DNA from: Sphingosinicella soli
GTDB lineage: Bacteria > Pseudomonadota > Alphaproteobacteria > Sphingomonadales > Sphingomonadaceae
Length of the DNA stretch: 64,000 nt
Reading direction: 5' to 3'
Assembly (NCBI RefSeq): GCF_014199685.1
Contig: NZ_JACHNZ010000022.1
Location: 1 to 64,000 of the forward strand
In this document: piece by piece, positions 20,664-30,043 of the stretch
Layout of the letters: each line of letters starts with the position of its first letter
Position numbering within the stretch: the first letter of the stretch is position 1
Notes under the pieces: model-generated
What the model saw: only the letters and a program-made list of their open reading frames with translations
Database searches by the model: none
What the model was told of the DNA's origin: nothing
Program-made: the position numbers and the translations under genes

Positions 20664-21935
20664 TCAGGTGGTGGGAATGGGCCGTTCGCCGACGACGTTG
20701 ATGCCGTAGCCTTCGATGGCGACGATGTTGCGATGGGCGTTCGTGAGCAGGATCATGTTGTGGATGCCGAGATCGGCAAGGATCTGCGCGCCGATGCCGT
20801 ATGAGCGCAGGTCCATGTCGCCGTCACGTTCGCCGGCGATCTCGCGCGTCAGGCTGCTCGCCTCCGGCGCGAACAGCAGCACGATGACGCCCGAACCGAC
20901 ACGGCCGATTTCTTCCATCGAGCGCTGCAGGATACGCTTGCGCGGCCCTGGCTGGCCGAGCACGTCCGAGAAGATCGAAACCCCGTGCATCCGCACCAGC
21001 GTCGGCTCTTCGGCGCTGATCTTGCCCTTCTGGAGCACGACGTTGACCGAGCCGTCGGTCTTGTTGCGATAGGAGAGCGCACGCCAGTCGCCGCCGTAGT
21101 CCGACGTGAACGGCGCCTGCGCAACGCATTCGACGAGGTGATCGTAGCGGCGGCGATAGGCGATGAGATCGCGGATCGTGCCCATCTTGAGACCATGCAG
21201 GCGCGCGAAGGGGACGAGATCGTCCATGCGCGCCATCGTGCCGTCGTCCTTCATGATCTCGCAGATCACGCCCGACGGGTTGAGCCCGGCGAGGCGCGCG
21301 ACATCCACCGCCGCTTCGGTATGGCCCGTCCGCACGAGGACGCCGCCGTCGCGGGCGACGAGCGGGAAGACGTGGCCCGGGGTCACGATATCGTCGGAGC
21401 CGCGCGCGGCATCGATGGCGACGGCGACGGTGCGCGCCCGGTCCGCTGCCGAGATGCCGGTGGTGACGCCCTGCCGCGCCTCGATCGAAACGGTGAAGGC
21501 GGTTTCGTGGCGGGTGCCGTTCTGGCGACTCATCAGGCCGAGCCCGAGCTGATCGACGCGCGCCTTGGTCATCGCGAGGCAGATGAGGCCGCGGCCGTGC
21601 GTGGCCATGAAGTTGATCGCATCGGGCGTCGCCATCTGCGCGGGAATGATGAGATCGCCCTCGTTCTCGCGGTCCTCGTCGTCGACCAGAATGAACATGC
21701 GGCCGTTGCGCGCTTCCTCGATGATCTCCTCGATCGGCACGAGCGCCGGGCGATCGCTGTTCGACGCCATGTAGAGTTCGAGTTTGCGGAGCGTTTCGGC
21801 CGTGGGGTTCCACTCGGGCGAATCGATATCGCGCAGCGTGTTGGCGTGAAGCCCGGCCGCGCGGGCAAGACCGGAACGCGACAGGTCGCCCTTGGAGACG
21901 AGGCCGCGAATCGTTTCAATCAGTATCTGGCTCAT
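20664..21935 (-). CDS. ribB: RibBX: HTH + DHBP synthase + degenerate GTP cyclohydrolase II half
   Basis: 423 residues in three parts. Residues 1-60 look like a helix-turn-helix ([19 protein letters not shown]). About 68-270 is 3,4-dihydroxy-2-butanone-4-phosphate synthase with intact motifs ([43 protein letters not shown]). The remainder aligns with GTP cyclohydrolase II, but the zinc-cysteine stretch is replaced by [16 protein letters not shown], with no Cys. RibA activity should therefore be lost. This matches the RibBX variant reported in proteobacteria; a separate ribA should exist elsewhere. Confidence 0.93.
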   Translation of the reverse strand: MSQILIETIRGLVSKGDLSRSGLARAAGLHANTLRDIDSPEWNPTAETLRKLELYMASNSDRPALVPIEEIIEEARNGRMFILVDDEDRENEGDLIIPAQMATPDAINFMATHGRGLICLAMTKARVDQLGLGLMSRQNGTRHETAFTVSIEARQGVTTGISAADRARTVAVAIDAARGSDDIVTPGHVFPLVARDGGVLVRTGHTEAAVDVARLAGLNPSGVICEIMKDDGTMARMDDLVPFARLHGLKMGTIRDLIAYRRRYDHLVECVAQAPFTSDYGGDWRALSYRNKTDGSVNVVLQKGKISAEEPTLVRMHGVSIFSDVLGQPGPRKRILQRSMEEIGRVGSGVIVLLFAPEASSLTREIAGERDGDMDLRSYGIGAQILADLGIHNMILLTNAHRNIVAIEGYGINVVGERPIPTT

Positions 21936-21993
21936 GGCATGCTGATTATCACATCATAATGTGATCGCAACCGGCATTTTACACAGAGACGTG

Positions 21994-22596
21994 TCAGGCA
22001 GCGACGTCGCGCATGCGGCCGATATAGCGCGCGAGCACATCGATCTCGATATTGACCGGATCCCCGACAGCCGCGCCGCCGAAGGTCGTATGCGCCGCGC
22101 TGTGCGGGATGAGGTTGAACGCGACGATGATGCCGTCTGCCGTATCCTCGACCGTGTTGACCGTGAGCGAAACGCCGTCGAGCGCCACCGAGCCCTTGGC
22201 CGCGATGAACGGGGCGACCGATTTCGGCGCGGCGATGCGGAACGTGTGGCTGTCGCCCACCGCCGCAATCGATTCGACGCTGCCGACAGCATCGACATGG
22301 CCCGTGACGATATGACCGCCAAGCTCGTCGCCGACCTTCAGCGCCCGTTCCAGATTGAGCCGCGCGCCCTCGCGCCAGCGATGCGCGGCGGTTTTGGACA
22401 GGGTTTCGGCGGACACATCGACCGCGAACCAGTCTGCGCCCTTGTCCACCACGGTAAGGCAGACGCCGGAACAGGCGATCGAAGCGCCCATGTCCACGCC
22501 CGTCATGTCGTAGCCGCAGGCGATGGTGAGTCGCGCGTCGCCCCGCGCTTCCACGCGGGCGACGGTGCCTATGTCTGTGATGATGCCGGTAAACAT
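21994..22596 (-). CDS. ribE: riboflavin synthase, alpha subunit
   Basis: Dismutates two lumazines into riboflavin. The 200 residues form the usual tandem beta-barrel repeats: MFTGIITDIGTV, SGVCLTVVDKG, GGHIVTGHVDAVG in the first half, and KGSVALDGVSLTVNTVED with NLIPHSAAHTTFG in the second. The start MFTGII is the family N-terminus; the longer frame upstream is spurious. Ten bases separate it from ribD. Confidence 0.97.
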   Translation of the reverse strand: MFTGIITDIGTVARVEARGDARLTIACGYDMTGVDMGASIACSGVCLTVVDKGADWFAVDVSAETLSKTAAHRWREGARLNLERALKVGDELGGHIVTGHVDAVGSVESIAAVGDSHTFRIAAPKSVAPFIAAKGSVALDGVSLTVNTVEDTADGIIVAFNLIPHSAAHTTFGGAAVGDPVNIEIDVLARYIGRMRDVAA

Positions 22597-22606
22597 GCCC
22601 TGCCCT

Positions 22607-23599
22607 CTAGCGCGTTCGCGCGTAGACTTCGAGTCGATCGTTGCCGAGCGCGCGCGTTTCGGCAAGCCGCCAGCGGCCGTGCGCGTCGGCCAGTCGTTCG
22701 AGCCCGATGCGGCCCGCGCCCGGAGCGCCGTCGCCGATCACGACGGGCGCGCGGTAGACGAGCATGCGATCGATGAGATCGGCGGCGAGCAGCGTGCTCG
22801 CGGTCGCCGCGCCGCCCTCCACGAGCACATCGTTCACGGCAAGCCCGCAAAGATCATCGACCGACGCCAGCAGCAGCGGATCCCGATCCGCGAATTTCGC
22901 CGACGCCGGGATCGCATCGAGCGTCGCGCTGAGCACGGCAGGCCGCGGGCTGCGATCCTCGAGCCCCGGCAGCCGCACATCGAGTGAGGGATCATCGGCT
23001 TCAAGCGTGCCGCGCCCGATGACGATCACGTCGGCAAGCGCGCGCTGGAGATGCGCGTGGGCGCGCGCTTCCGGGCCGGTGATCCACTGGCTTTCGCCGC
23101 CGGGCATCGAGACGCGGCCATCGATGGACATCGCGAGCTTCAACGTGATGCGCGGGCGTCCAAGTGCGATGCGCGACAGGAAGCCCGCCATTGCCTGCCG
23201 CGCCGCAGCCTCCCCGGTGCCGAGCGTCACCGCGACGCCCGCGCTGCCGAGCCGCGCTGCGCCCTGCCCGTCGGTGCGCGGATCAGGGTCGCGCATGGCG
23301 ATGTGAACAGCGGAAACACCCGATGCGACGATCAGATCGGCGCATGCCGGGCCGCGCGGGCTGACATGCGCGCAGGGTTCAAGACTGACGTAGAGTTCGG
23401 CGCCCCGCGCTGCGGCGCCGGCCGCCTCCAGCGCCATCATTTCGGCATGCGGGCGTCCGCCGGGCTGCGTCCAGCCGCGCGCCACGATGCGACCGTTTCG
23501 GACGACAAGGCAGCCGACGTTGGGATTGGGCGCTGTTCGACCGAGACCGCGCAGCGAGAGGCGGATAGCGGCATCCATCAGCCGCGCCGCCTCGCTCAT
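22607..23599 (-). CDS. ribD: bifunctional riboflavin deaminase/reductase
   Basis: Second and third steps of riboflavin synthesis. The 330 residues have an N-terminal CDA-like deaminase (TAPNPNVGCLVV, zinc ligands HAEMMAL and EPCAHVSPRGPACADLI) and a C-terminal reductase (LKLAMSIDGRVSMPGGESQWITG, DVLVEGGAATASTLL). The reductase part is on the short side. The start overlaps the stop of the small membrane-protein gene (ATGA). No FMN riboswitch was found upstream. Confidence 0.95.
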   Translation of the reverse strand: MSEAARLMDAAIRLSLRGLGRTAPNPNVGCLVVRNGRIVARGWTQPGGRPHAEMMALEAAGAAARGAELYVSLEPCAHVSPRGPACADLIVASGVSAVHIAMRDPDPRTDGQGAARLGSAGVAVTLGTGEAAARQAMAGFLSRIALGRPRITLKLAMSIDGRVSMPGGESQWITGPEARAHAHLQRALADVIVIGRGTLEADDPSLDVRLPGLEDRSPRPAVLSATLDAIPASAKFADRDPLLLASVDDLCGLAVNDVLVEGGAATASTLLAADLIDRMLVYRAPVVIGDGAPGAGRIGLERLADAHGRWRLAETRALGNDRLEVYARTR

Positions 23600-23991
23600 T
23601 CGCTTGCGGGCTCCGGCGGTTCGGCGGGCGCCGCAGGTTCAGCGGGTTCAGGGGGCCCAGGGGGCGCAGCAGGCTCGGCAGGCGCAGCGGCGCTCTCGGC
23701 CTCTTCCGCAGCGATATCGAGCTGCGCGGCGACGGCTTCCGCCTGTTCCTGCATCAGCCGTTCCTCTTCTTCCTGCTGGGCCAGCGCTTCGTCGCGCGAA
23801 CGCCCATCGTCCCAATTCTTGAAGTACGCGATGATCGGATCGGGCTTCATATAGCCGAAGCGGTTTTCGATGAGGAACGTGTACATGATGATGGTCGTCA
23901 TCGTCAGCGACAGGCCGCCGATGATCCATTGCTTCCGCTCGATGGCGGCGATCCGCGCGCGGACGCGTTTGAAAAAGCTCTCTTCACTCAT
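23596..23991 (-). CDS. small membrane protein with Pro/Glu/Ala tail, unknown
   Basis: 131 residues, family not recognised. A basic N-terminus (FFKRVRARIAAIERKQW) precedes one membrane segment (about 24-42). A short folded part (ENRFGYMKPDPIIAYFKNWDDGRSRDEAL) then leads into a Gln/Glu-rich predicted coiled coil and a low-complexity Pro-Ala-Glu tail. Probably a single-pass inner-membrane protein with a periplasmic tail. It lies between gltX and ribD and overlaps ribD by 4 bases. The start MSEESFFKR is preferred over an upstream Met. Confidence 0.75.
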   Translation of the reverse strand: MSEESFFKRVRARIAAIERKQWIIGGLSLTMTTIIMYTFLIENRFGYMKPDPIIAYFKNWDDGRSRDEALAQQEEEERLMQEQAEAVAAQLDIAAEEAESAAAPAEPAAPPGPPEPAEPAAPAEPPEPASE

Positions 23992-24032
23992 GCCGGGACA
24001 GATAGAGGCTGATCGGCGCATATGCCAGCCCA

Positions 24033-25355
24033 TCACGCGGCGCGCAGGCGTTCGAGCGCGCGGTCGCGGCCGATCAGAAGCAGCAGCCCTGCCATTTCCG
24101 GGCCGTGATCGCGGCCCGTGAGCGCGCGGCGAAGCGGCAGGAACAGCGCCTTGCCCTTGCGCTCCGTCGCCGCCTTGAGCGCGCCGGTGAGCGCGGACCA
24201 GACGCCTTCATCCCACGGCAGCGCTTCGAGCGTGTCCGCAGCGCGCGCGAGGTAGTCGGCATCCTCGGCGGACGGCGGAACCGGGCCTTCGACCACGTTC
24301 CACCAGTCGGCGGCGTCCGCAAGGGTTTCCAGGTTCGGGCGCAGCACCTCCCACGCAGCCGCGTCCATGCCGGGCGGCAAACGATCCGCGACGGCATCGA
24401 AGCCAAGCTGATGCAGGATGCGCGCGTTGAGCTGGCGCAGCTCCGCCTCGTCGAAGCGCGCGGCGGCGCGGCCGAAGTGCGCGAAATCGAAATGCGCGAC
24501 GAGCGGATCGAGACGTGTGACCGGCTCCACCGAATCCGACGTGCCGAGACGCGCAAGCAGCGCGGCGATGGCGACGGGCTCGATCCCGGCCTCGCGGAAA
24601 TGCGCCATGCCTGCCGATCCGAGCCGCTTCGAAAGCGCGCCTTCGGTGCCGGTAATCAGCGCCTCATGCGCGAACGCGGGCGGCTTTGCGCCGAGCGCCT
24701 CGAACATCTGGATCTGCACGCCGGAGTTCGTCACATGGTCCTCGCCCCGGATGACGTGGGTGACGGCCATGTCGATGTCGTCGATCACCGACGGCAGCAT
24801 ATAGAGGTAGGAGCCGTCGGCGCGGCGCACGACGGGATCGCTGAGCGAGGCGGGATCGATGTGCGATTCGCCCCGGATCAGATCGTGCCAGCGAACCGGC
24901 GCGTCCGTATCCAGGCGAAAGCGCCAGTGCGGCCGCGCGCCCGCCGCCTGTTTCGCCGCGATCTCGTCGGGCGTCAGCTTCAATGCCGCACGGTCGTAAA
25001 CCGGCGGGCGCCCGCGCGAGAGCTGGATCTTGCGACGCACCTCCAGCTCCTCGGCGGTTTCGAAGCATGGATATACGCGGCCCGCCGCGACAAGCGCCGC
25101 GAACTGTTCATCGTAGCGGCCGAGCCGGTCGGACTGGCGATATTCCGCATCGGGGACGAGACCCAGCCACGCAAGATCGGCGCGGATCGCATCGGCATAT
25201 TCGGCGCGCGAACGCTCCGTATCCGTATCGTCGAGGCGCAGCAGGAAACGCCCGCCGTGCTTGCGTGCGAACAGCCAGTTGTGGAGCGCGGTGCGGACAT
25301 TGCCGACATGCAGATATCCCGTCGGCGACGGGGCGAAGCGCGTGGTGAGGGTCAT
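24033..25355 (-). CDS. gltX: glutamyl-tRNA synthetase (short GltX type)
   Basis: Charges tRNA with glutamate. The 440 residues begin TTRFAPSPTGYLHVGNVRTAL (HIGH-type motif HVGN). LSKRLGSAG is the KMSKS equivalent, and a full C-terminal anticodon-binding part is present, which excludes GluQ-RS. Many alphaproteobacteria carry two GltX paralogues, one discriminating; which one this is cannot be decided here. The start overlaps the nadE stop (ATGA). The longer open frame to 26069 is a shadow of nadE. Confidence 0.94.
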   Translation of the reverse strand: MTLTTRFAPSPTGYLHVGNVRTALHNWLFARKHGGRFLLRLDDTDTERSRAEYADAIRADLAWLGLVPDAEYRQSDRLGRYDEQFAALVAAGRVYPCFETAEELEVRRKIQLSRGRPPVYDRAALKLTPDEIAAKQAAGARPHWRFRLDTDAPVRWHDLIRGESHIDPASLSDPVVRRADGSYLYMLPSVIDDIDMAVTHVIRGEDHVTNSGVQIQMFEALGAKPPAFAHEALITGTEGALSKRLGSAGMAHFREAGIEPVAIAALLARLGTSDSVEPVTRLDPLVAHFDFAHFGRAAARFDEAELRQLNARILHQLGFDAVADRLPPGMDAAAWEVLRPNLETLADAADWWNVVEGPVPPSAEDADYLARAADTLEALPWDEGVWSALTGALKAATERKGKALFLPLRRALTGRDHGPEMAGLLLLIGRDRALERLRAA

Positions 25356-27004
25356 GATGTCCGGAAGGCGTTGGTGATCGGGTAGCGACGATCGCGCCCG
25401 AAGTTGCGGACGCCGATCTTGACGCCGGGCGGCGATTGGCGGCGCTTGTATTCCGCGATGTAAAGCAGGCGCTCGATGCGGGCCACCGTTTCGACGTCGA
25501 AGCCCGACGCGGCGATATCGGCGACAGAAAGCTCTTCCTCGACAAGCCCGTGCAGAATCGGATCGAGCACCTCGTAGGGCGGCAGCGAATCCTGGTCCGT
25601 CTGGTTTTCGCGCAGCTCGGCGGTGGGCGGCTTCGTGATGACACGCTCGGGCATCACGGGGCCCTCGGACCCGAGCGCGAGCTTGGGCCGGTTGGCGTTG
25701 CGCCAGCGCGACAGCGCGAACACTGTGGTCTTGTAGGCATCCTTCAGAACCGAATAGCCGCCCGCCATGTCGCCGTAGATCGTCGCGTAGCCCACCGACA
25801 TCTCGGATTTGTTGCCCGTGGTGAGCAGCATGTGGCCGAACTTGTTGGAAAGCGCCATCAAGGTGAGCCCCCGGATGCGCGACTGGATATTCTCTTCGGT
25901 CGTGTCCGGCGCGCGATCGGCAAACGGCGGCGCGAGCATGTCGCGGAAGGCCTCGATCGCCGGTTCGATGGGGATCGTGTCGAGACGGCAGCCGAGCATG
26001 CGCGCGCACTCGGCGGCATCGTCGAGACTGTCCTTCGAGGTGAAGCGCGACGGCATCATCACGCACCACACGCGGTCGGCGCCCAGCGCATCCACCGCCA
26101 CCGCCGCCGACAGCGCCGAATCGATGCCCCCCGACAGACCGAGCACGACGCCTGGGAAACGGTTGCGGTTCACGTAATCGGCAAGCCCGAACTGCATCGC
26201 GTGGTAGATGTCTTCCGGGTAGGGATCGAGGCGGTGCTTGTGCCCCTCCTCGCAGACCCAGCCCTGCGGCGTGCGCGACCAGATGGTGAGCGTGGTCCGC
26301 TCCTCCCAGTCCGGCATCTGCAGGGCGAGGCGGCGGTCGGGGTTCATCACGAAGCTGGCGCCGTCGAAGACGATCTCGTCCTGACCGCCGACACGGTTGA
26401 GATAGGCGAGCGGCAGGCCCGTTTCGGCCACGCGCATCGCGGCGAGCGAAAGCCGCTTGTCGTCCTTGTCCAGCTCGTAGGGGCTGCCGTTCGGGACGAG
26501 CAGGATTTCAGCGCCGGTTTCGGCAAGACATTCGCACACGTCCGGGAACCAGATGTCCTCGCAGATCGGCACGCCGAGGCGGACGCCCCGGAACGCGATC
26601 GGGCCCGGCAGCGGTCCCGCCGCGAACACGCGCTTTTCATCGAACACGCCGTAGTTCGGCAGCTCGTGCTTGCGCGTCCACGCGGTGATTTTGCCGCCGT
26701 CGAGCAGCGCCATCGCGTTGTAGAGCTTGCCGTTTTCCAGAAGCACGCTGCCCACGAGCATGCCCGGGCCGCCGTCCGCCGTGGCCTGCGCCATGCGCTC
26801 AAGCTCCGCCGCCGCCGCCTGCACGAGCGAGGGCTTCAGCACGAGGTCTTCGGGCGGATAGCCGATGAGCGAAAGTTCGCAGGTGACGACAAGGTCCGCA
26901 TCCGGCTGCGCCGCGCGCGCGGCGAGCATGGCGTCGGCATTGCCGCGAAGGTCGCCCATCATCTGGTTGAGCTGCGCGAACGCGATCTGGAGGCGGTCGG
27001 TCAT
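25352..27004 (-). CDS. nadE: glutamine-dependent NAD+ synthase
   Basis: Final step of NAD synthesis using glutamine as ammonia source. The 550 residues start with a nitrilase-type amidase domain: Glu in VVTCELSLIGYPPEDL, Lys in WTRKHELPNYGVFDE, Cys in GVPICEDIWFP. The synthetase domain follows with P-loop VVLGLSGGIDSALSAAVA and TTGNKSEMSVGYATIYGDMAGG. All three amidase residues are present. It forms an operon with gltX and is divergent from plsY. Confidence 0.97.
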   Translation of the reverse strand: MTDRLQIAFAQLNQMMGDLRGNADAMLAARAAQPDADLVVTCELSLIGYPPEDLVLKPSLVQAAAAELERMAQATADGGPGMLVGSVLLENGKLYNAMALLDGGKITAWTRKHELPNYGVFDEKRVFAAGPLPGPIAFRGVRLGVPICEDIWFPDVCECLAETGAEILLVPNGSPYELDKDDKRLSLAAMRVAETGLPLAYLNRVGGQDEIVFDGASFVMNPDRRLALQMPDWEERTTLTIWSRTPQGWVCEEGHKHRLDPYPEDIYHAMQFGLADYVNRNRFPGVVLGLSGGIDSALSAAVAVDALGADRVWCVMMPSRFTSKDSLDDAAECARMLGCRLDTIPIEPAIEAFRDMLAPPFADRAPDTTEENIQSRIRGLTLMALSNKFGHMLLTTGNKSEMSVGYATIYGDMAGGYSVLKDAYKTTVFALSRWRNANRPKLALGSEGPVMPERVITKPPTAELRENQTDQDSLPPYEVLDPILHGLVEEELSVADIAASGFDVETVARIERLLYIAEYKRRQSPPGVKIGVRNFGRDRRYPITNAFRTS

Positions 27005-27104
27005 GGGTGCCTTCTAGGGCGTCGAAACGCCTTTGGCGATGCCCTCGCGCGCGCTTGAGAAGAGGGCTTTCGAACACTGCGGCTTCGGTCTAGGTTCCGC
27101 GCCG

Positions 27105-27731
27105 ATGTTTGACGATACGCCTCTGCTGGCAAACCCCTGGACCTGGTTCGCCGTCGGCTATCTGCTCGGCGCGATCCCCTTCGGCCTGATCGTCACCCGG
27201 CTTGCCGGGATGGGCGACATCCGCCGCCTCGGATCGGGCAATATCGGCACCACCAACGTGCTGCGCACGGGCGGCAAGAGCCTTGCCGCGCTCACCCTGC
27301 TGCTCGACGCGGGCAAGGGCGCGCTCGCCGTCTGGCTGGGGCAGACCTTTGCGCAGGGCGGCGACATCCTGGGGGGCATGGGCGCGTTCGTCGGCCACCT
27401 GTTCCCGGCATGGCTGATGTTCCGCGGCGGCAAGGGCGTCGCCACGATGCTGGGTATCGCACTTGCAGTTTATCCGCCCGCAGGCCTCGTTTTCGCGGCG
27501 GTGTGGCTGATGATCGCGGCGGTGACGCGCTATTCCTCGCTTGCCGGGATGATGGCCGCGACCCTCGCGCCGCTCGCGCCCGCGCTCGCGGGCCGGTGGG
27601 ATGCCACGCTGCTGTTCGCGGGCATGGCCGTGCTGGTGATCGCCAAGCACGACGAGAACATCGCGCGCCTGCGCGCGGGCACCGAGGGCAAGATCGGCGG
27701 ACGCAAGGATGCGCCCGATCGCAATGGCTGA
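27105..27731 (+). CDS. plsY: glycerol-3-phosphate acyltransferase PlsY
   Basis: Multi-pass membrane enzyme (208 residues) that acylates glycerol-3-phosphate from acyl-phosphate, the first step of phospholipid synthesis. Motif 1 GSGNIGTTNVLRTGGK, motif 2 (GHLFPAWLMFRGGKGVATMLG) and motif 3 near RYSSLAGM are visible. I start at MFDDTPLLANP. dprA begins 8 bases before its stop. Confidence 0.95.
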   Translation: MFDDTPLLANPWTWFAVGYLLGAIPFGLIVTRLAGMGDIRRLGSGNIGTTNVLRTGGKSLAALTLLLDAGKGALAVWLGQTFAQGGDILGGMGAFVGHLFPAWLMFRGGKGVATMLGIALAVYPPAGLVFAAVWLMIAAVTRYSSLAGMMAATLAPLAPALAGRWDATLLFAGMAVLVIAKHDENIARLRAGTEGKIGGRKDAPDRNG

Positions 27732-28821
27732 CCGGCCGGGCAGCGACATCGAACACATCGCAAAGCTGCGCCTGATTCGCAGCGAAAACGTCGGCCCCGT
27801 GAGCTACCGGCACCTCACCGCGCGCTACGGCAGCGCATCGGCGGCGCTCGACGCGCTGCCCGAACTTGCGCGGCGCGGCGGCGGGCGGGCCTTCAGGATC
27901 GCCGACATCGGGGCCGTGCATCGCGAGATAGAGGCAACCGAAGCGGCGGGCGCGCGCTTCGTGTTTCTCGGCGACAGCAATTATCCCGCGCGTCTTGCCG
28001 AAACCGAGGATGCCCCGCCCGTGCTGGCGATACGCGGCGACATCGCGCTCGCGCACCGCCGCACCGTGGGCATCGTCGGCGCGCGCAATGCGTCGGCGGC
28101 GGCGATCCGGTTTGCGCGCGGCCTCGCCTCCGATCTTGCCGCCGCGAACATCGTCGTCGTTTCCGGCCTCGCGCGCGGTATCGATGCCGCGGCGCATTCG
28201 GGCGCGATCACCGGCGGCACGATCGGCGTCATCGCGGGCGGCATCGACAACATCTATCCGCCCGAAAACGCCGAACTTTACGCCGCGCTTTACGAACGCG
28301 GCCTCGTCGTTGCCGAACAGCCGATCGGCACCGAGCCGCAGGCGCGCCATTTCCCGCGCCGCAACCGCCTGATTTCCGGGCTTTCTGCAGGGATCGTCGT
28401 GGTCGAGGCCGCGCCGCGTTCCGGCTCGCTTATCACGGCGCGTTTCGCGGGCGAGCAGGGCCGCGAGGTGATGGCGGTGCCCGGCTTCCCGCTCGATCCG
28501 CGCGCGCAGGGCTGCAACCAGCTGATCCGCGACGGCGCGACGCTCGTGCAGTCCGCCGCCGACATTGCCGAGACGATCACGCCGTTCGGCGGCGTGCGCC
28601 TCGGGGCGGGCGGCAGCCGCTTCACGGCCCCTCCCCCGACGGATGCCGACGACAACGCGCGCAGCGCCGTGACCGCGCTGCTCAGCCTTACCCCGGTGGC
28701 GATCGACGAACTCGTGCGCCTGTCGGGCGAACCGCCCGCCGTGGTGCAGACCGTGCTTCTGGAACTCGAACTCGCGGGGCGGCTCGTGCGCCACGCGGGC
28801 GGGCGCGCGTCGCTCGCATGA
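27724..28821 (+). CDS. dprA: DNA-processing protein DprA/Smf
   Basis: Loads RecA onto incoming single-stranded DNA during transformation. The 365 residues have a short N-terminal SAM-like part, then the Rossmann core: VGIVGARNASAAAIRFARG, VVSGLARGIDAAAHSGA, GTIGVIAGGIDNIYPPEN, FPRRNRLISGLS and VVVEAAPRSGSLITA. The C-terminal winged-helix (DprA/WH) domain is VTALLSLTPVAIDELVRLSG. It overlaps plsY by 8 bases and aat by 4. Confidence 0.95.
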   Translation: MADRPGSDIEHIAKLRLIRSENVGPVSYRHLTARYGSASAALDALPELARRGGGRAFRIADIGAVHREIEATEAAGARFVFLGDSNYPARLAETEDAPPVLAIRGDIALAHRRTVGIVGARNASAAAIRFARGLASDLAAANIVVVSGLARGIDAAAHSGAITGGTIGVIAGGIDNIYPPENAELYAALYERGLVVAEQPIGTEPQARHFPRRNRLISGLSAGIVVVEAAPRSGSLITARFAGEQGREVMAVPGFPLDPRAQGCNQLIRDGATLVQSAADIAETITPFGGVRLGAGGSRFTAPPPTDADDNARSAVTALLSLTPVAIDELVRLSGEPPAVVQTVLLELELAGRLVRHAGGRASLA

Positions 28822-29501
28822 GCTCGCGGCAGAAACGCGGCGCGGCGCTCGATCCGGAGCTTCTGCTGAGGGCCTATTCGATCGGCATCTTCCCGATGGC
28901 GGAAAGTCGCGATGCCGAAGATGTCTTCTGGGTGGAGCCGCGCGAGCGCGCCATTCTGCCGCTCGAAGGCTTTCACCTGTCGCGCAGCCTCGGCAAAACG
29001 CTGAAGCAGGGGCGTTTCACCCATAGCGTCGACCGCGCGTTCGAGGCGGTGATCGATGCCTGCGCGCAGCCCGCGCCGGACCGCGCCGACACATGGATCA
29101 ATCGCCAGATCCGCGAAGCCTATACGTATCTGCACCGTATCGGCCACGCGCACAGCATTGAATGCTGGGACGCCGAAACGCTTGTCGGCGGCCTGTACGG
29201 CGTGCGGATCGGCGGCGCGTTTTTCGGCGAAAGCATGTTCAGCCGCCGCACCGACGCATCGAAGGCCGCGCTCGCGCACCTGATCGCCCGGATGCGCTTC
29301 GGCGGCTTCCGGCTGCTCGACTGCCAGTTCATGACCGGACACCTCGCCAGCCTCGGCGCGGTGGAGATTCGCCGCGAAGCCTATCTTCAGTTACTGGGCA
29401 CTGCGACGGGGGTTGCGAATGCGGACTTCGGCGCGCTGACGCGCGGCGAGCCGGACATTTCAGGCGCGCGCATCGCGGGGCTTCTGCGCGCAAGCGGCTG
29501 A
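28818..29501 (+). CDS. aat: leucyl/phenylalanyl-tRNA-protein transferase
   Basis: Adds Leu or Phe to proteins with basic N-termini, marking them for ClpS/ClpAP. The 227 residues include LLRAYSIGIFPMAE, FWVEPRERAILPLEGFHLSRSL, DTWINRQIREAYTYLHRIGHAHSIECWD and GGAFFGESMFSRRTDASKAAL, all family hallmarks. ATGA overlap with dprA. It converges on the DUF2155 gene with a 5-base gap. Confidence 0.96.
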   Translation: MSSRQKRGAALDPELLLRAYSIGIFPMAESRDAEDVFWVEPRERAILPLEGFHLSRSLGKTLKQGRFTHSVDRAFEAVIDACAQPAPDRADTWINRQIREAYTYLHRIGHAHSIECWDAETLVGGLYGVRIGGAFFGESMFSRRTDASKAALAHLIARMRFGGFRLLDCQFMTGHLASLGAVEIRREAYLQLLGTATGVANADFGALTRGEPDISGARIAGLLRASG

Positions 29502-29506
29502 GCGAC

Positions 29507-30043
29507 TCAGTTTTCGGAATGCGCCGAAGGTGCAGGCGCGGGGGCAGCGGCGGCCGGCGCAGGTGCAGGCGCAGGCGCAGACTTGCCGACCACGACCGTA
29601 CGCGGCCCGGTTTCGGGGAAGCGCATCGCGCAGCTTCTGACCCAGACATCGTAGCGGGCATTGTCGAAGCTGTTGAGCGACGGGCTTTCGGCGAACAGCC
29701 AGCCGGAAAACAGGCGCTTCACCGTATTGTCGCGGACAGGCCCGTCGATCTGGAGAAACGCGCCGGTATGCGGGCGCTGCCACGGCGGCGACGCCTCGCA
29801 CGTGCGCGCCGAGATACGGAGCTTGCCGAAGCGCACGGTTTCGCCGGGTTTCAGCGTCAGATCGCGGGTTTCACTGCTCACCTTGTCGAGCACGCCGATC
29901 ACGAGGACACGTTCAGCGTTGGGTGTCGGCAGCTTTGCGGTCGCCGCCCTGGGCGTCGGCTCTGCTGCAGGGACGGGCTGCGCGGAGACCGGCGCGGCGA
30001 ACAGCACCATGCCGAGCGCGGCGCGGGCCGCATTGCGGATCAC
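29507..30043 (-). CDS. DUF2155 periplasmic protein
   Basis: 178 residues, DUF2155 family, function unknown. It has a signal peptide (AALGMVLFAAPVSAQP). The domain shows VLDKVSSETRDLTLKPGETVRFGKLRISARTCEASPPW, GAFLQIDGP, LFSGWLFAESPSLNSFDNARYDVWVRSC. An Ala/Pro low-complexity C-terminus follows. GTG start overlapping the mlaD stop (GTGA). The NDUFA12-mlaD-DUF2155 order is conserved in alphaproteobacteria, hinting at an envelope role. Confidence 0.88.
   Translation of the reverse strand: MIRNAARAALGMVLFAAPVSAQPVPAAEPTPRAATAKLPTPNAERVLVIGVLDKVSSETRDLTLKPGETVRFGKLRISARTCEASPPWQRPHTGAFLQIDGPVRDNTVKRLFSGWLFAESPSLNSFDNARYDVWVRSCAMRFPETGPRTVVVGKSAPAPAPAPAAAAPAPAPSAHSEN

Noticed and set aside
23600-24032. 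FMN riboswitch ahead of ribD
   Set aside because: The region is coding (small membrane protein) and shows no FMN-element consensus blocks.
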